Source: RGIG3159 sp045640565
Lineage (GTDB): Bacteria; Bacillota; Clostridia; Oscillospirales; Oscillospiraceae
NCBI GenBank assembly: GCA_045640565.1
Contig: JAZUFG010000083.1
Coordinates: 5,871-69,870, forward strand
Reading direction: 5' to 3'
Length of the DNA stretch: 64,000 nucleotides
Under the pieces are notes generated by a model. That model made no database searches. It was not told where the DNA came from and saw only the letters and a program-made list of their open reading frames with translations. The position numbers and the translations under genes are program-made. This document shows, piece by piece, positions 16,497-24,135 of this stretch; the first letter of the stretch is position 1, and each line of letters begins with the position of its first letter.

Positions 16497-16829
16497 TTAT
16501 TTTGTGATCACGCAGGCGTAGAAATCAAGGCCCTTCTCTCCGCCGCCCCGAAGGCTGTGGCTGCAGCCCCGGGGACAATAGTGGCACTGATTTGCTTTCA
16601 GCGGGAATTCTTCGCCTTCGTAGAGAACGCTGCCCTCCCCGGAAAGAACGAAAACGACCTCGCAGTCCTCCTCGTGCTTATGGTAACCGATGGAAGCGCC
16701 GGGCTCCAGATGGCCCTGCATGAATTTGCAGCCCTCGCTATCGGAGAAAAGCTTGGGCTCAAAGCAACCGTCTCCACCCTTAAAGGCGGGGATTTTTTTC
16801 CGTTCCAGTTCATCAAAATTCAAAATCAT
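16497..16829 (-). CDS. Small cupin-domain protein
   Basis: 110 residues, one cupin barrel. Motif 1 is seen as GASIGYHKHEEDCEVVFVLSGEG (two His and Glu metal ligands) and motif 2 as FPLKANQCHYCPRGCSHSLRG. Such single-domain cupins often bind a metal and act as sugar or small-molecule isomerases or sensors; nothing here decides the substrate. It lies 18 bases downstream of the rRNA methyltransferase gene on the same strand. Confidence 0.85.
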   Translation of the reverse strand: MILNFDELERKKIPAFKGGDGCFEPKLFSDSEGCKFMQGHLEPGASIGYHKHEEDCEVVFVLSGEGSVLYEGEEFPLKANQCHYCPRGCSHSLRGGGEKGLDFYACVITK

Positions 16830-16847
16830 AGCTCGTTTCCTTTCCTT

Positions 16848-18077
16848 CTATATCACTTGGAAGAGATAGAATTTCAGATAGTCTGTTTCTTCGGCATTCC
16901 AAAGGATCGGATGGTCCGCTGCCTGCTGCCGCATCTCAATTTGCTTCAGCTCCACGCCGGCATCCTTCGCGGCGGCTCGGAGCATCTTCTCAAAGCGCTC
17001 ATAGGGCATGAAGTGACTGCAGGAGGCAGTGGCGAAATAGCCGCCCCGGGGCAGAAGCTTCAGAGCCCGATAGTTGATCTCTTTATAGCCCCGCTCGGCG
17101 TTGTCCGCTGTCTTCCGGGATTTTGTGAAGGCCGGGGGATCCAGAATAATGAAGTCATAGGGATGGCCCCCCTTTTCCGCCAGGTCCGGAAGCAGTTCAA
17201 AAACATCTGCCGCAAGGAAGTCCATGGAGCCTTCCAGGCCGTTCCTGCGGGCGTTTTCTCTGGCCATGCGGATAGCCGACTCGGAGACATCCACGGCGGT
17301 AACGTGCTCTGCGCCTCCCTTGGCGGCATTCAAAGCGAAGGAACCGGTGTGGGTGAAGCAGTCCAGGACCCTTTTTCCTTTCGCCAGCTTGGCAACGGCC
17401 TGACGGTTATATTTCTGATCCAGGAAAAAGCCGGTTTTCTGCCCGTTTTCAAAGTCCACCAGATAGCGAATGCCGTTTTCCGTGAACTCAGTGGAGGTAC
17501 TTTCCGGGAGGGGACGGTCCCCAAAGGGGAACCAGCCCTTGTATTGGGGCAGACCCTCCAGATCCCGAATGGCAAGATCATTTCGTTCATAGAGGCCGAG
17601 GATCGGAAAGCCGCGCTTCTCCGTTTCCTCTAATAGAATGGGGAAGAGGGTCCCCTTCATTTTGTCCATGCCCACAGAGAGTACCTGGGCCACCAGAATA
17701 TCGTGAAATTTGTCCACTGTCAGGCCGGGGAAAGCATCTGCTTCTCCGAAGATCAGCCGCATGGCGTCGGTATCCTCTCCCATGACGGTGAGGCGATAAT
17801 CCAGGGCGTAGCTGACTCTTCTGTGCCAGAAGGCCTCGTCAAAGCGGTCGTTGGCGTTGCGGGAGAGAAGACGGATCCGGATCTTGCTCTGCAGGCTCAG
17901 GAAACCGCTGCCCAGATATTTCCCGCTCTCGCTGACGGCGTCCACAATACAGCCGTTTTCCAGTCCCTCCGGCTGGGAGAGCACATCAGAGCCGTAGATC
18001 CAGGGATGTCCCGTATCGCTCCAGCGTTCTCCTTTTTTCGTGACGGTGATTCTGGGATAGATTCTTTCAGATTTCAT
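16848..18077 (-). CDS. Class I SAM-dependent rRNA (cytosine-5) methyltransferase, RlmI-like
   Basis: 409 residues. The N-terminal PUA domain opens PRITVTKKGERWSDTGHPWIYGSDV; the middle contains YLVDFENGQKTGFFLDQKYNR; the Rossmann methyltransferase domain has VLDCFTHTGSFALNAAKGGAEHVTAVDVS (SAM loop) and ILDPPAFTKSR (catalytic DPP region), followed by SCSHFM with the conserved Cys. These mark the RlmI/YwbD/YccW group that methylates 23S rRNA. It runs in a minus-strand series with the ROK kinase gene 17 bases upstream. Confidence 0.92.
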   Translation of the reverse strand: MKSERIYPRITVTKKGERWSDTGHPWIYGSDVLSQPEGLENGCIVDAVSESGKYLGSGFLSLQSKIRIRLLSRNANDRFDEAFWHRRVSYALDYRLTVMGEDTDAMRLIFGEADAFPGLTVDKFHDILVAQVLSVGMDKMKGTLFPILLEETEKRGFPILGLYERNDLAIRDLEGLPQYKGWFPFGDRPLPESTSTEFTENGIRYLVDFENGQKTGFFLDQKYNRQAVAKLAKGKRVLDCFTHTGSFALNAAKGGAEHVTAVDVSESAIRMARENARRNGLEGSMDFLAADVFELLPDLAEKGGHPYDFIILDPPAFTKSRKTADNAERGYKEINYRALKLLPRGGYFATASCSHFMPYERFEKMLRAAAKDAGVELKQIEMRQQAADHPILWNAEETDYLKFYLFQVI

Positions 18078-18094
18078 TCGGCAATGTCCTACCT

Positions 18095-19033
18095 TTATTC
18101 CTTGGAGAAGAGGGCTGCGCCGATGACACCGGCATCATTCCCCAGACTGCAGCATTCTATTCTCGTGTGCTTCTTGGAATAGGAGAAAGCATATTCCTGC
18201 TTTTCCACTTCTTTCCGCAAAGGCTCCAGAAGATATTCGCCTTCCTTGGCAATTCCGCCGGAAAGAGCAATGATTTCCGGGAAAAAGGCGTTGATGATAT
18301 TTCCGAGACCCAGCGCAAGGTAACCGATATATTCCCGGACGACTTCGGCACCCACGGGATCCCCGGCTTTTTTTGCCAAAAAGGCAGTACGGCCGCTGAC
18401 CTTCCCCTGCTCCGCGGCAATGGCATGCAGCTTGCTTTCCGGGTGAGCGGCCATGGCTTTTTTGGTCATGCGGGTGAGAGCCGTGGCAGAGGCATACTGT
18501 TCAAAGCAGCCTCTGCGCCCACAGGCACAGGGCTCTCCGTTTGCTACGATCACGCTGTGGCCCAATTCACTGGCAGCTCCGGTATAGCCGGTCAAAAGCT
18601 TTCCGCCAAGGACCACACCGCTGCCGACTCCTGTACCCAATGTAACGATAACGGCGCTTTCCGCGCCTTTTGCGGTACCTGCCAGGGCCTCTGCCAGAGT
18701 AGCGGCATTGGCGTCATTCACAAGGCGGACGCAAAAGCCGGTCTTTTCCCGCAGGACTTTCCGGAGATCATAGTGGACCCAATTCAGATTGCAGGCAAAA
18801 ACCACATCGCCGGCTTCATCATCCACACTTCCGGGGCAACCCACGCCCACGCCGGAGATTTCCCTTCCCTCCGCAAGGGAGAGAATGAGCTCTGCGATGC
18901 TGCCGCTGACAGCCTCGGGCCCCCGGTCTGCAAGGGTGCGAACACTGTTTTTTTTCAGGATCTCCCCGTCTTCACGAACCAGGGCCCCGGCGATATTCGT
19001 CCCGCCCAGATCAATTCCGATATAACATTTCAT
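18095..19033 (-). CDS. ROK-family sugar kinase (glucokinase-like)
   Basis: 312 residues. ATP site at the N-terminus (GIDLGGTNIAGALV), VGVGCPGSVDD, sugar-binding LVNDANAATLAEAL, the TLGTGVGSGVVLGG phosphate loop, and the ROK zinc motif CACGRRGCFEQYAS. This is the Firmicute GlcK-type glucokinase layout. It probably phosphorylates glucose at C6, but related hexoses or an N-acetylated sugar cannot be excluded. Nine bases after the MmgE/PrpD gene, so it may be co-transcribed with the organic-acid genes. Confidence 0.87.
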   Translation of the reverse strand: MKCYIGIDLGGTNIAGALVREDGEILKKNSVRTLADRGPEAVSGSIAELILSLAEGREISGVGVGCPGSVDDEAGDVVFACNLNWVHYDLRKVLREKTGFCVRLVNDANAATLAEALAGTAKGAESAVIVTLGTGVGSGVVLGGKLLTGYTGAASELGHSVIVANGEPCACGRRGCFEQYASATALTRMTKKAMAAHPESKLHAIAAEQGKVSGRTAFLAKKAGDPVGAEVVREYIGYLALGLGNIINAFFPEIIALSGGIAKEGEYLLEPLRKEVEKQEYAFSYSKKHTRIECCSLGNDAGVIGAALFSKE

Positions 19034-19042
19034 GGCGTATTC

Positions 19043-20389
19043 CTATTCTGCCTGTAAGGCCAGGAGTTCCTTTACACTGCCCTGGGAATGCAGAATGAAG
19101 TCACTGACCCGACTGCGTTTTTCTTCGCTCCAACCCACAGCTTTTGTCAGAGAATGGAACTTGCGGAGGAAATCCTCTGTAGTCATGGGAAGCTCCGGCT
19201 CACCCGGAGCATAGTCTGCCTGGAAGCGGAATTCCCGGCAGTCTTTCAGGCTGACGATTGCCCGGGCAGCCCGTTTGTCGGGAACCCAGGAGGTCATTTC
19301 TTCATCCGGGACAATCTCGACCCGTTCCATAAGATCACGAATCAAATCACTCTTTAGGGCTTCCTCTGTGAAGGAATCAATTCCGATTTCGCCCTTTGTG
19401 AGGCACAGTCCGATGCAGAAGGGGGTGGACATCTTTGCGGCAACCACTCCCGGCACTGCTGTATGGGTGTGGCCCTTCACGCCCTGGCCGTACATTTCAA
19501 TCCGAATCTTCTCAATATCCGTCAGGGCGGCGCCGCTTTCCCGGAAGGCCTGCACTGTAGCGTAAACGGCGCCATGGGTGTGCCGGCAGCAGGCATAGGG
19601 CTTGTGATAGCCGCCCTCGATATGATAGCCCGGGTAGCTGTCAAGGCCGAGCCAATCGGCGTTGTAACTGTCGCAGGCACCGGCAAGATAGCTGAATTTC
19701 CCGTTCAGGGGATCAAAGGGACCGTTCCAGCCGGCAAGGGCCGTAAAGGCAGCGGTAATGCCGTCATGGCAGGCCCTGCCCACATTGTAGGGCTTCATGG
19801 TGGAAATGTTTTCCATCATTTCGTTGATACCGGCAGCAGAGGAGCAGGCCGCGGCAAAGGCGTTTTTCATGTCATCCCGGCCAAAATCCAGCGCAGCGCA
19901 AACGGCCATGCAGGCAGCCATGGCGCCTACCGTGCCGGAAGAATGAAAACCTCTGGCGCGATGGCTGGGCTGAATACAGCGTCCCATGCGGATGCCCGTC
20001 TCGTAGCCGATGACGATGCCCCGGAGAAGCTCCTTCATGGAGAGGTCCTTCTTTTCCGCTGCGGCCAGCACTGCGGGAATGACCGTGGAGGCAAGGTGGA
20101 CGGTGGAATAGCGATGTCCGTCGTCAAAGTCATAGCTGTGCCCGCTGATTCCGTTGGCAAAGGCGGCATTCTGCATGGAGGCCTTACGCCCCAGACCCAG
20201 GACCGTGGCATCCTCACCAGAGAAATTTTCCAGGTAGCGCTGCAGCTTTTCCCTCTGAAGGAGAAGCCCGGCCTGTATGAGGCCCGTTTCCTCCAGCAGG
20301 CATTTCCGGGCCATGAAGAGGGCTCCCTCGGGAATCTCCTGCTCTTTCAGAGTGTATAGGGTATCTATAAAAAGATCCGTTAAATTCAT
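19043..20389 (-). CDS. MmgE/PrpD-family protein
   Basis: 448 residues. The MmgE/PrpD fold is shown by NAAFANGISGHSYDFDDGH, VIGYETGIRMGRCIQPSHRARGFHSSGTVG and GYHIEGGYHKPYACCRHTHGA. Relatives are 2-methylcitrate dehydratase, aconitate decarboxylase and iminodisuccinate epimerase, so it likely dehydrates, decarboxylates or epimerises a di- or tricarboxylate. Its start overlaps the stop of the upstream dehydrogenase (ATGA). With the Ldh-family and 6PGDH-like genes it suggests a small hydroxy-acid breakdown operon. Confidence 0.88.
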   Translation of the reverse strand: MNLTDLFIDTLYTLKEQEIPEGALFMARKCLLEETGLIQAGLLLQREKLQRYLENFSGEDATVLGLGRKASMQNAAFANGISGHSYDFDDGHRYSTVHLASTVIPAVLAAAEKKDLSMKELLRGIVIGYETGIRMGRCIQPSHRARGFHSSGTVGAMAACMAVCAALDFGRDDMKNAFAAACSSAAGINEMMENISTMKPYNVGRACHDGITAAFTALAGWNGPFDPLNGKFSYLAGACDSYNADWLGLDSYPGYHIEGGYHKPYACCRHTHGAVYATVQAFRESGAALTDIEKIRIEMYGQGVKGHTHTAVPGVVAAKMSTPFCIGLCLTKGEIGIDSFTEEALKSDLIRDLMERVEIVPDEEMTSWVPDKRAARAIVSLKDCREFRFQADYAPGEPELPMTTEDFLRKFHSLTKAVGWSEEKRSRVSDFILHSQGSVKELLALQAE

Positions 20390-21258
20390 TTCGTTTCTTC
20401 TTTCCGTTCCTTCACATAGCGCATGGCGTCCTGCCAGGTTTTTGGCTTGCCGTAGGTCAGGTGCTCCTTGATGTTCAGTTCTCCGATTTCCCTGAGTTTT
20501 TCGGAACCGGCCCGGGAAACAATGGCGGAAAGTCCGTCTGCCTCCAGCATTTCGGCGGCGGAAAGAAGCTCATGAGCACGGCGGGCTGCATGGAGCACAC
20601 CGCCGGCGCACCTGCCGTCCATGCCTTCCACAAAGGTCTTGGAGTCCATGGTCTTGGCCAGGCCCTCCATCACATATTCGGCGATCCCGTAATGCTCGGC
20701 AGCCTCCAGCATTTCAAAGGCGCAAGCCAGGTGGGCCTTGGTGTACATGCTGCGAAGAAGCTTGACGGCGTCTGCCTTGCCGGGCTCAATGCTCAGGTAT
20801 TCCGGCTTCATGCCCAGGCTCAGCATGATTTCCTCCGCCTCCTTGCCGTCCCGGCCGCAGAGGGTAGTGGGAACCTTATGGCAGAACTTCGGCACGGTAT
20901 CCATCATGGCCCCGTCGGCAAATTTTGCACCGGTGGATTGAAGGATCTTCCATACTTCATTCATATCGTGGGGCGAGGAAGTGGTCAGGTCCACATAAAA
21001 CTTGCTTGAATTCAGGAAGGGGGCAAATTTTTGAGCTGTCTCAATGGCGGCGGCACCCGGGACCATGACAAAGAGAAGGTCACAGGCCGACACCAGGGCA
21101 GCAGGACTTTCGGCTATTCTTACGCCATTCTCGTCTGCTTCCTTCGTGGGGGCGGAGGAACGGGTCCAGGCCCACATTTCTTTTATGCCGCTTTCCTTAT
21201 GCAGGCCGGAGGCCACAGCCTTGCCTGCATCACCGTATCCGATAAATCCGATTATCAT
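20386..21258 (-). CDS. NAD(P)-binding 6PGDH-like dehydrogenase with DUF1932 domain
   Basis: 290 residues. Rossmann fold at the N-terminus (MIIGFIGYGDAGKAVASGL; note GxGxxG-like GYGDAG), then YVDLTTSSPHDM, the substrate-site serine region of beta-hydroxyacid dehydrogenases. The catalytic Lys is in GKADAVKLLRSMYTKA. The C-terminal half fits DUF1932. Predicted to oxidise or reduce a 3-hydroxy acid. Located between the Ldh-family gene (12 bases upstream) and MmgE/PrpD (4-base overlap). Confidence 0.85.
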   Translation of the reverse strand: MIIGFIGYGDAGKAVASGLHKESGIKEMWAWTRSSAPTKEADENGVRIAESPAALVSACDLLFVMVPGAAAIETAQKFAPFLNSSKFYVDLTTSSPHDMNEVWKILQSTGAKFADGAMMDTVPKFCHKVPTTLCGRDGKEAEEIMLSLGMKPEYLSIEPGKADAVKLLRSMYTKAHLACAFEMLEAAEHYGIAEYVMEGLAKTMDSKTFVEGMDGRCAGGVLHAARRAHELLSAAEMLEADGLSAIVSRAGSEKLREIGELNIKEHLTYGKPKTWQDAMRYVKERKEETK

Positions 21259-21270
21259 TTTTCTTTCCTC

Positions 21271-22341
21271 TCAGCCCATCAAATATTGTTCGGGATTCTC
21301 GTCCACGCCGAAGTCAGCGCAGGCTTCGCAGAGCTCCTTGAAGGCGCCCTTACCCATCCGGATACCCTTGGCCTTATTGTCAGCCTCTTTTTCTGCTTCG
21401 ATTTCGCCGGGGAGGTAGATCCTCTCCACACCGGGGGCCTTTTTGGCATTGTGAAGCTCGTCCTTGTATTTTTCCAGGCGGGCGTTGAATTCTTCCTCGG
21501 AAAGAAATGCCTTGGGGTCAATGGCGATCATGAGATGACCGACTTCAGGACCGGTTTCTTTGTTTTCACGGACATGCTTGGAGGTAACGCCGGAGTTCAG
21601 AATGCCGCAGAGGATATCCACCATAATGGCAATGCCGCTGCCCTTGTGGCCTGCAAAGGGGAGAACTGCACCAACCAGAGCTGCCGCCGGGTCTGTGGTG
21701 GGATTGCCCTCATTATCAATGGCCCAGCCTAGGGGGATTTTTTCTCCCTCCCGTTTGGCGTTGGAAATGTTGCCTCGCGCAGTAACGGAGCAAGCCACAT
21801 CCAGGACCATAGGGAAGCTCTCCTTAACGGGGATGGCAAGGGAGAAGGGATTGGTGCCCAGCATGCCCTCCATGGAGCCGAAATGGGCAAGATTGCTGAC
21901 GCCGTTGGTGCAGGAAAAGCCGATGAGCCCCTTTTTGGCGGCCTTTAGGGAATAGTAGGAGGCCATTCCGTAGTGGGCAGAGCGGCGAACGGCACAGAGG
22001 CCGATTCCGTTTTTTTCGGCCATTTCAATGGCCTTGTCCATGGCCTTGGAACCGACCACGCTGCCGAAACCGTCATCGCCGTCCACCACGCAGACGGCGC
22101 CGTGCTCTTCAAAAGTGATTTGCGGGTTAAAATTCCAGTTTTCCTTTTTGGCCCGTTCCAGATAGCTCTTGATGCGGGCAACACCGTGGGAACTGACTCC
22201 CCGCAGGTCGGCGGTGATCAGATTATCTGCAATGATTCTTGCGTTTTCCTCGGGAATTCCGTCCTTTACGAAAATTTTGACGAGGATCCTGCGGACGCCT
22301 TCGGGGTCCACTCTCAGCGAATTTGCACTGTCCATAGCCAT
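21271..22341 (-). CDS. Ldh-family (malate/L-lactate/ureidoglycolate type) NAD(P)-dependent dehydrogenase
   Basis: 356 residues. Family phrases: ITADLRGVSSHGVARIKSYLER, NGIGLCAVRRSAHYGMASYYSLKAAKKGLIGFSCTNG and LGTNPFSLAIP. Members reduce 2-keto acids to L-hydroxy acids with NAD(P)H (malate, lactate, sulfolactate, ureidoglycolate); the substrate here is open. ATG at 22341 is used because AGGAGG lies seven bases before it; the frame is open further upstream. First gene of the minus-strand organic-acid unit, with a -10 TATAAT at 22379-22384. Confidence 0.92.
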   Translation of the reverse strand: MAMDSANSLRVDPEGVRRILVKIFVKDGIPEENARIIADNLITADLRGVSSHGVARIKSYLERAKKENWNFNPQITFEEHGAVCVVDGDDGFGSVVGSKAMDKAIEMAEKNGIGLCAVRRSAHYGMASYYSLKAAKKGLIGFSCTNGVSNLAHFGSMEGMLGTNPFSLAIPVKESFPMVLDVACSVTARGNISNAKREGEKIPLGWAIDNEGNPTTDPAAALVGAVLPFAGHKGSGIAIMVDILCGILNSGVTSKHVRENKETGPEVGHLMIAIDPKAFLSEEEFNARLEKYKDELHNAKKAPGVERIYLPGEIEAEKEADNKAKGIRMGKGAFKELCEACADFGVDENPEQYLMG

Positions 22342-22442
22342 GCTTTTACCTCCTGTATTTTTTAGATATCTTTCCTCGATTATAACAAAGTGCTGCAGAA
22401 TGCACAAGAGAGCTTTTGAAATTCTTCCTTCACTTTTTGCTC

Positions 22443-22471
22443 TTGACGGGGGAATTTTTGGAATGTATACT
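22443..22471 (+). promoter_or_regulatory. Promoter of GNAT gene
   Basis: -35 TTGACG (22443-22448), 17-bp spacer, -10 TATACT (22466-22471). Confidence 0.75.
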
Positions 22472-22502
22472 AGGCATATTCAAAAAGAAGAGAGGAAAAA
22501 AG

Positions 22503-23150
22503 ATGGATCTTTTTCAGAATTTGCCGGAAGGCTTCCGCCTGGTAAAAGACGAATTCGACCATAAGTTGGCATCCTTGACGGTTACCCAGGCCTTTGCCGA
22601 CTACGCGTACCCTGTCCCTTCAACGGAAATCAGTCACTCCGCCTACATGAAATTTTATTATCATTTGGCAGAACTTTGGATTTCCAACGCGGAGAAGGTG
22701 GGCACGGTCCTCACAAACGATGACTATTCCGCGGTTATGGTTCTCACCCCGGCTGACAAATCTGCAGTAATCAGCGAAGACTTGATTCGGGAACAGCTGG
22801 GAAGCTGTGCCGGACCGGAGGCAGTGGAAAATGCGCTGCAGATCATGAACTATATATATCTGGCAGAAGAAGATTTGTCCTTCCGGGAGAATACGGTTTA
22901 TATCGAGGCTTTTGCCGTTCAAACCGCCAGGCAAGGGCAGAAGCTGGGCTCCAAGCTCATGCGGAAGCTCTTTGAAGCCTGTGATGCCCAGGGGCGGGAT
23001 CTTTTGCTCTTCACCAATACAGAGAGAAATGTCTCTATTTACAAGCACTTTGGCTTTGATGTGATCAAGCACACCGCGGTAGAGGAACTGAACTCTTTTA
23101 CGGATTTCATGCTTCGCAGATGTCAGGACCCCGGAGAAAAAACAGAGTAA
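22503..23150 (+). CDS. GNAT-family N-acetyltransferase
   Basis: 215 residues. The acetyl-CoA signature is visible as EAFAVQTARQGQKLGSKLMRKLFEAC (motif A, with Q-x-x-G-x-G/A-like QGQKLGS) and NVSIYKHFGFDVI near the C-terminus. The first 100 residues are specific and unrecognised. Substrate unknown. ATG at 22503 is preceded by AGAGGAAAA and suits the promoter 30 bases upstream. Single-gene unit ending at the hairpin at 23163. Confidence 0.85.
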   Translation: MDLFQNLPEGFRLVKDEFDHKLASLTVTQAFADYAYPVPSTEISHSAYMKFYYHLAELWISNAEKVGTVLTNDDYSAVMVLTPADKSAVISEDLIREQLGSCAGPEAVENALQIMNYIYLAEEDLSFRENTVYIEAFAVQTARQGQKLGSKLMRKLFEACDAQGRDLLLFTNTERNVSIYKHFGFDVIKHTAVEELNSFTDFMLRRCQDPGEKTE

Positions 23151-23162
23151 AATATATAAAAT

Positions 23163-23210
23163 AGAGAGCATTTGCCGAATGTTCTTAAAGATTCTCGGCA
23201 AAAGCTCTCT
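23163..23210. terminator. Long hairpin terminator (copy 1 of a duplicated element)
   Basis: Arms 23163-23180 and 23191-23210 pair imperfectly around GTTCTTAAAG, followed by GTTTTCTTCTT. A nearly identical copy is at 23329-23376. Confidence 0.75.
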
Positions 23211-23256
23211 GTTTTCTTCTTATCGGGCTTGTCCCATTTGACATGTGAAACCGTAG

Positions 23257-23278
23257 GGGACGATGCCCACATCGTCCC
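23257..23278. repeat. REP-like palindrome GGGACGATG-N4-CATCGTCCC
   Basis: Perfect 9-bp arms in the strip between the two duplicated hairpins. From memory, GGGGACGATG...CATCGTCCC palindromes recur in intergenic DNA of many Clostridia. Confidence 0.55.
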
Positions 23279-23328
23279 GTTTTCATTACAGAGTCCGAGC
23301 AGCAAATCGGGAGAAAAATATATAAAGC

Positions 23329-23376
23329 AGAGAGCATTTGCCGAATGTTCTTAAAGATTCTCGGCAAATGCTCTCT
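23329..23376. terminator. Long hairpin terminator (copy 2)
   Basis: Same sequence as 23163-23210 except for a few bases (right arm AAATGC here, AAAAGC there, so this copy pairs better). Serves the convergent glycine-transporter-domain gene. Confidence 0.75.
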
Positions 23377-23393
23377 GTTTTCTTATCAGTCTG

Positions 23394-23996
23394 CTAGGCT
23401 TTTGGCAGGTGCCAGCGGTATTTGGCTGCCAAAAGGCGGAGAATGATAATGACATCGACTCCCAGCACAGCGGCAAGGCTGTCATTCAGGGGATAGAGAA
23501 GGGAAAAAAGCAGGGCCCCGGAAAGACTTGCCGCAGCATAAAAGTGCTTGACGAAAATCATGGGCTTTTCCGCGGCAAAGATATCTCTCAACACGCCGCC
23601 GCCCACCCCGGTCAGGACACCCAGAAAGATCTGGAGCCAGAAATTGTGCAGGGGAAGGGCAGTTTCGCAGCCAATGACGGTAAAGGCTCCCAAGCCAATG
23701 GCATCCACAAATACCATGCCCAGGTGGTTCAGGTTGATTTTTCCCCGGACTTTTGGAAGGAAAACGATCAGGGAGACAACTATGGCAATGGCTGCATAGA
23801 GGGGATTTGAGAGCCCGGTGGGAGGGGTCACTCCCATAAGAATATCCCGGATGATGCCTCCGCCGATTGCCGTTGTGATCCCCAGGATCATAACTCCCAG
23901 AATATCCATCTTTTTTTCAATGGCAACAAAGGCTCCGGATACGGCAAAGGCCACAGTTCCCAGAATTTCCATCACATGAAAGATAAAATCAGGCAT
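23394..23996 (-). CDS. Glycine-transporter-domain (UPF0126/TRIC-like) membrane protein
   Basis: 200 residues with seven hydrophobic segments built from two repeats. Each repeat has the family pattern: AVSGAFVAIEKKMDILGVMILGITTAIGGGIIRDILMG in the first and GVLTGVGGGVLRDIFAAEKP in the second (GGG-x-x-RD). The Pfam family was formerly UPF0126 and is now called glycine transporter; bacterial TRIC cation channels are related. A glycine riboswitch lies directly upstream, which supports a role in glycine movement. ATG at 23996 is chosen because GAGGTG precedes it at the right distance. Confidence 0.9.
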   Translation of the reverse strand: MPDFIFHVMEILGTVAFAVSGAFVAIEKKMDILGVMILGITTAIGGGIIRDILMGVTPPTGLSNPLYAAIAIVVSLIVFLPKVRGKINLNHLGMVFVDAIGLGAFTVIGCETALPLHNFWLQIFLGVLTGVGGGVLRDIFAAEKPMIFVKHFYAAASLSGALLFSLLYPLNDSLAAVLGVDVIIILRLLAAKYRWHLPKA

Positions 23997-24016
23997 ATTG
24001 CACCTCAATACGCTTT

Positions 24017-24076
24017 ACGGTCCTTTTACCTGAGAGATGGAGCCCCTTCGGTGACGCAATTGCGTTCTCTCCCGTA
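24017..24076 (-). promoter_or_regulatory. Glycine riboswitch (single aptamer)
   Basis: Read on the minus strand the region gives GGGAGAGAA..., a variable hairpin, CACCGAAGGGGCT (24041-24053), TCTCTCAGG and AAAAGGACC (24019-24027), which are the conserved blocks of the glycine aptamer in the correct order. Only one aptamer is visible. Its 3' edge is about 15 bases before the ribosome site of the membrane-protein gene, so control of translation start is more likely than termination. Confidence 0.88.
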
Positions 24077-24103
24077 TGAAATTTCCATAGGATACAGAGA
24101 AGC

Positions 24104-24125
24104 GGAGTGTCCTTCGGGACACTCC
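24104..24125 (-). terminator. Hairpin after amidohydrolase gene
   Basis: GGAGTGTCC (24104-24112) pairs with GGACACTCC (24117-24125) around a TTCG tetraloop, between the amidohydrolase stop and the riboswitch. T-run weak. Confidence 0.5.
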
Positions 24126-24135
24126 GCAAAAGGAA

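Noticed and set aside
19463..20359. 298-codon plus-strand frame over the MmgE/PrpD gene
   Set aside because: Shadow of the conserved minus-strand protein; composition biased and no start signals.
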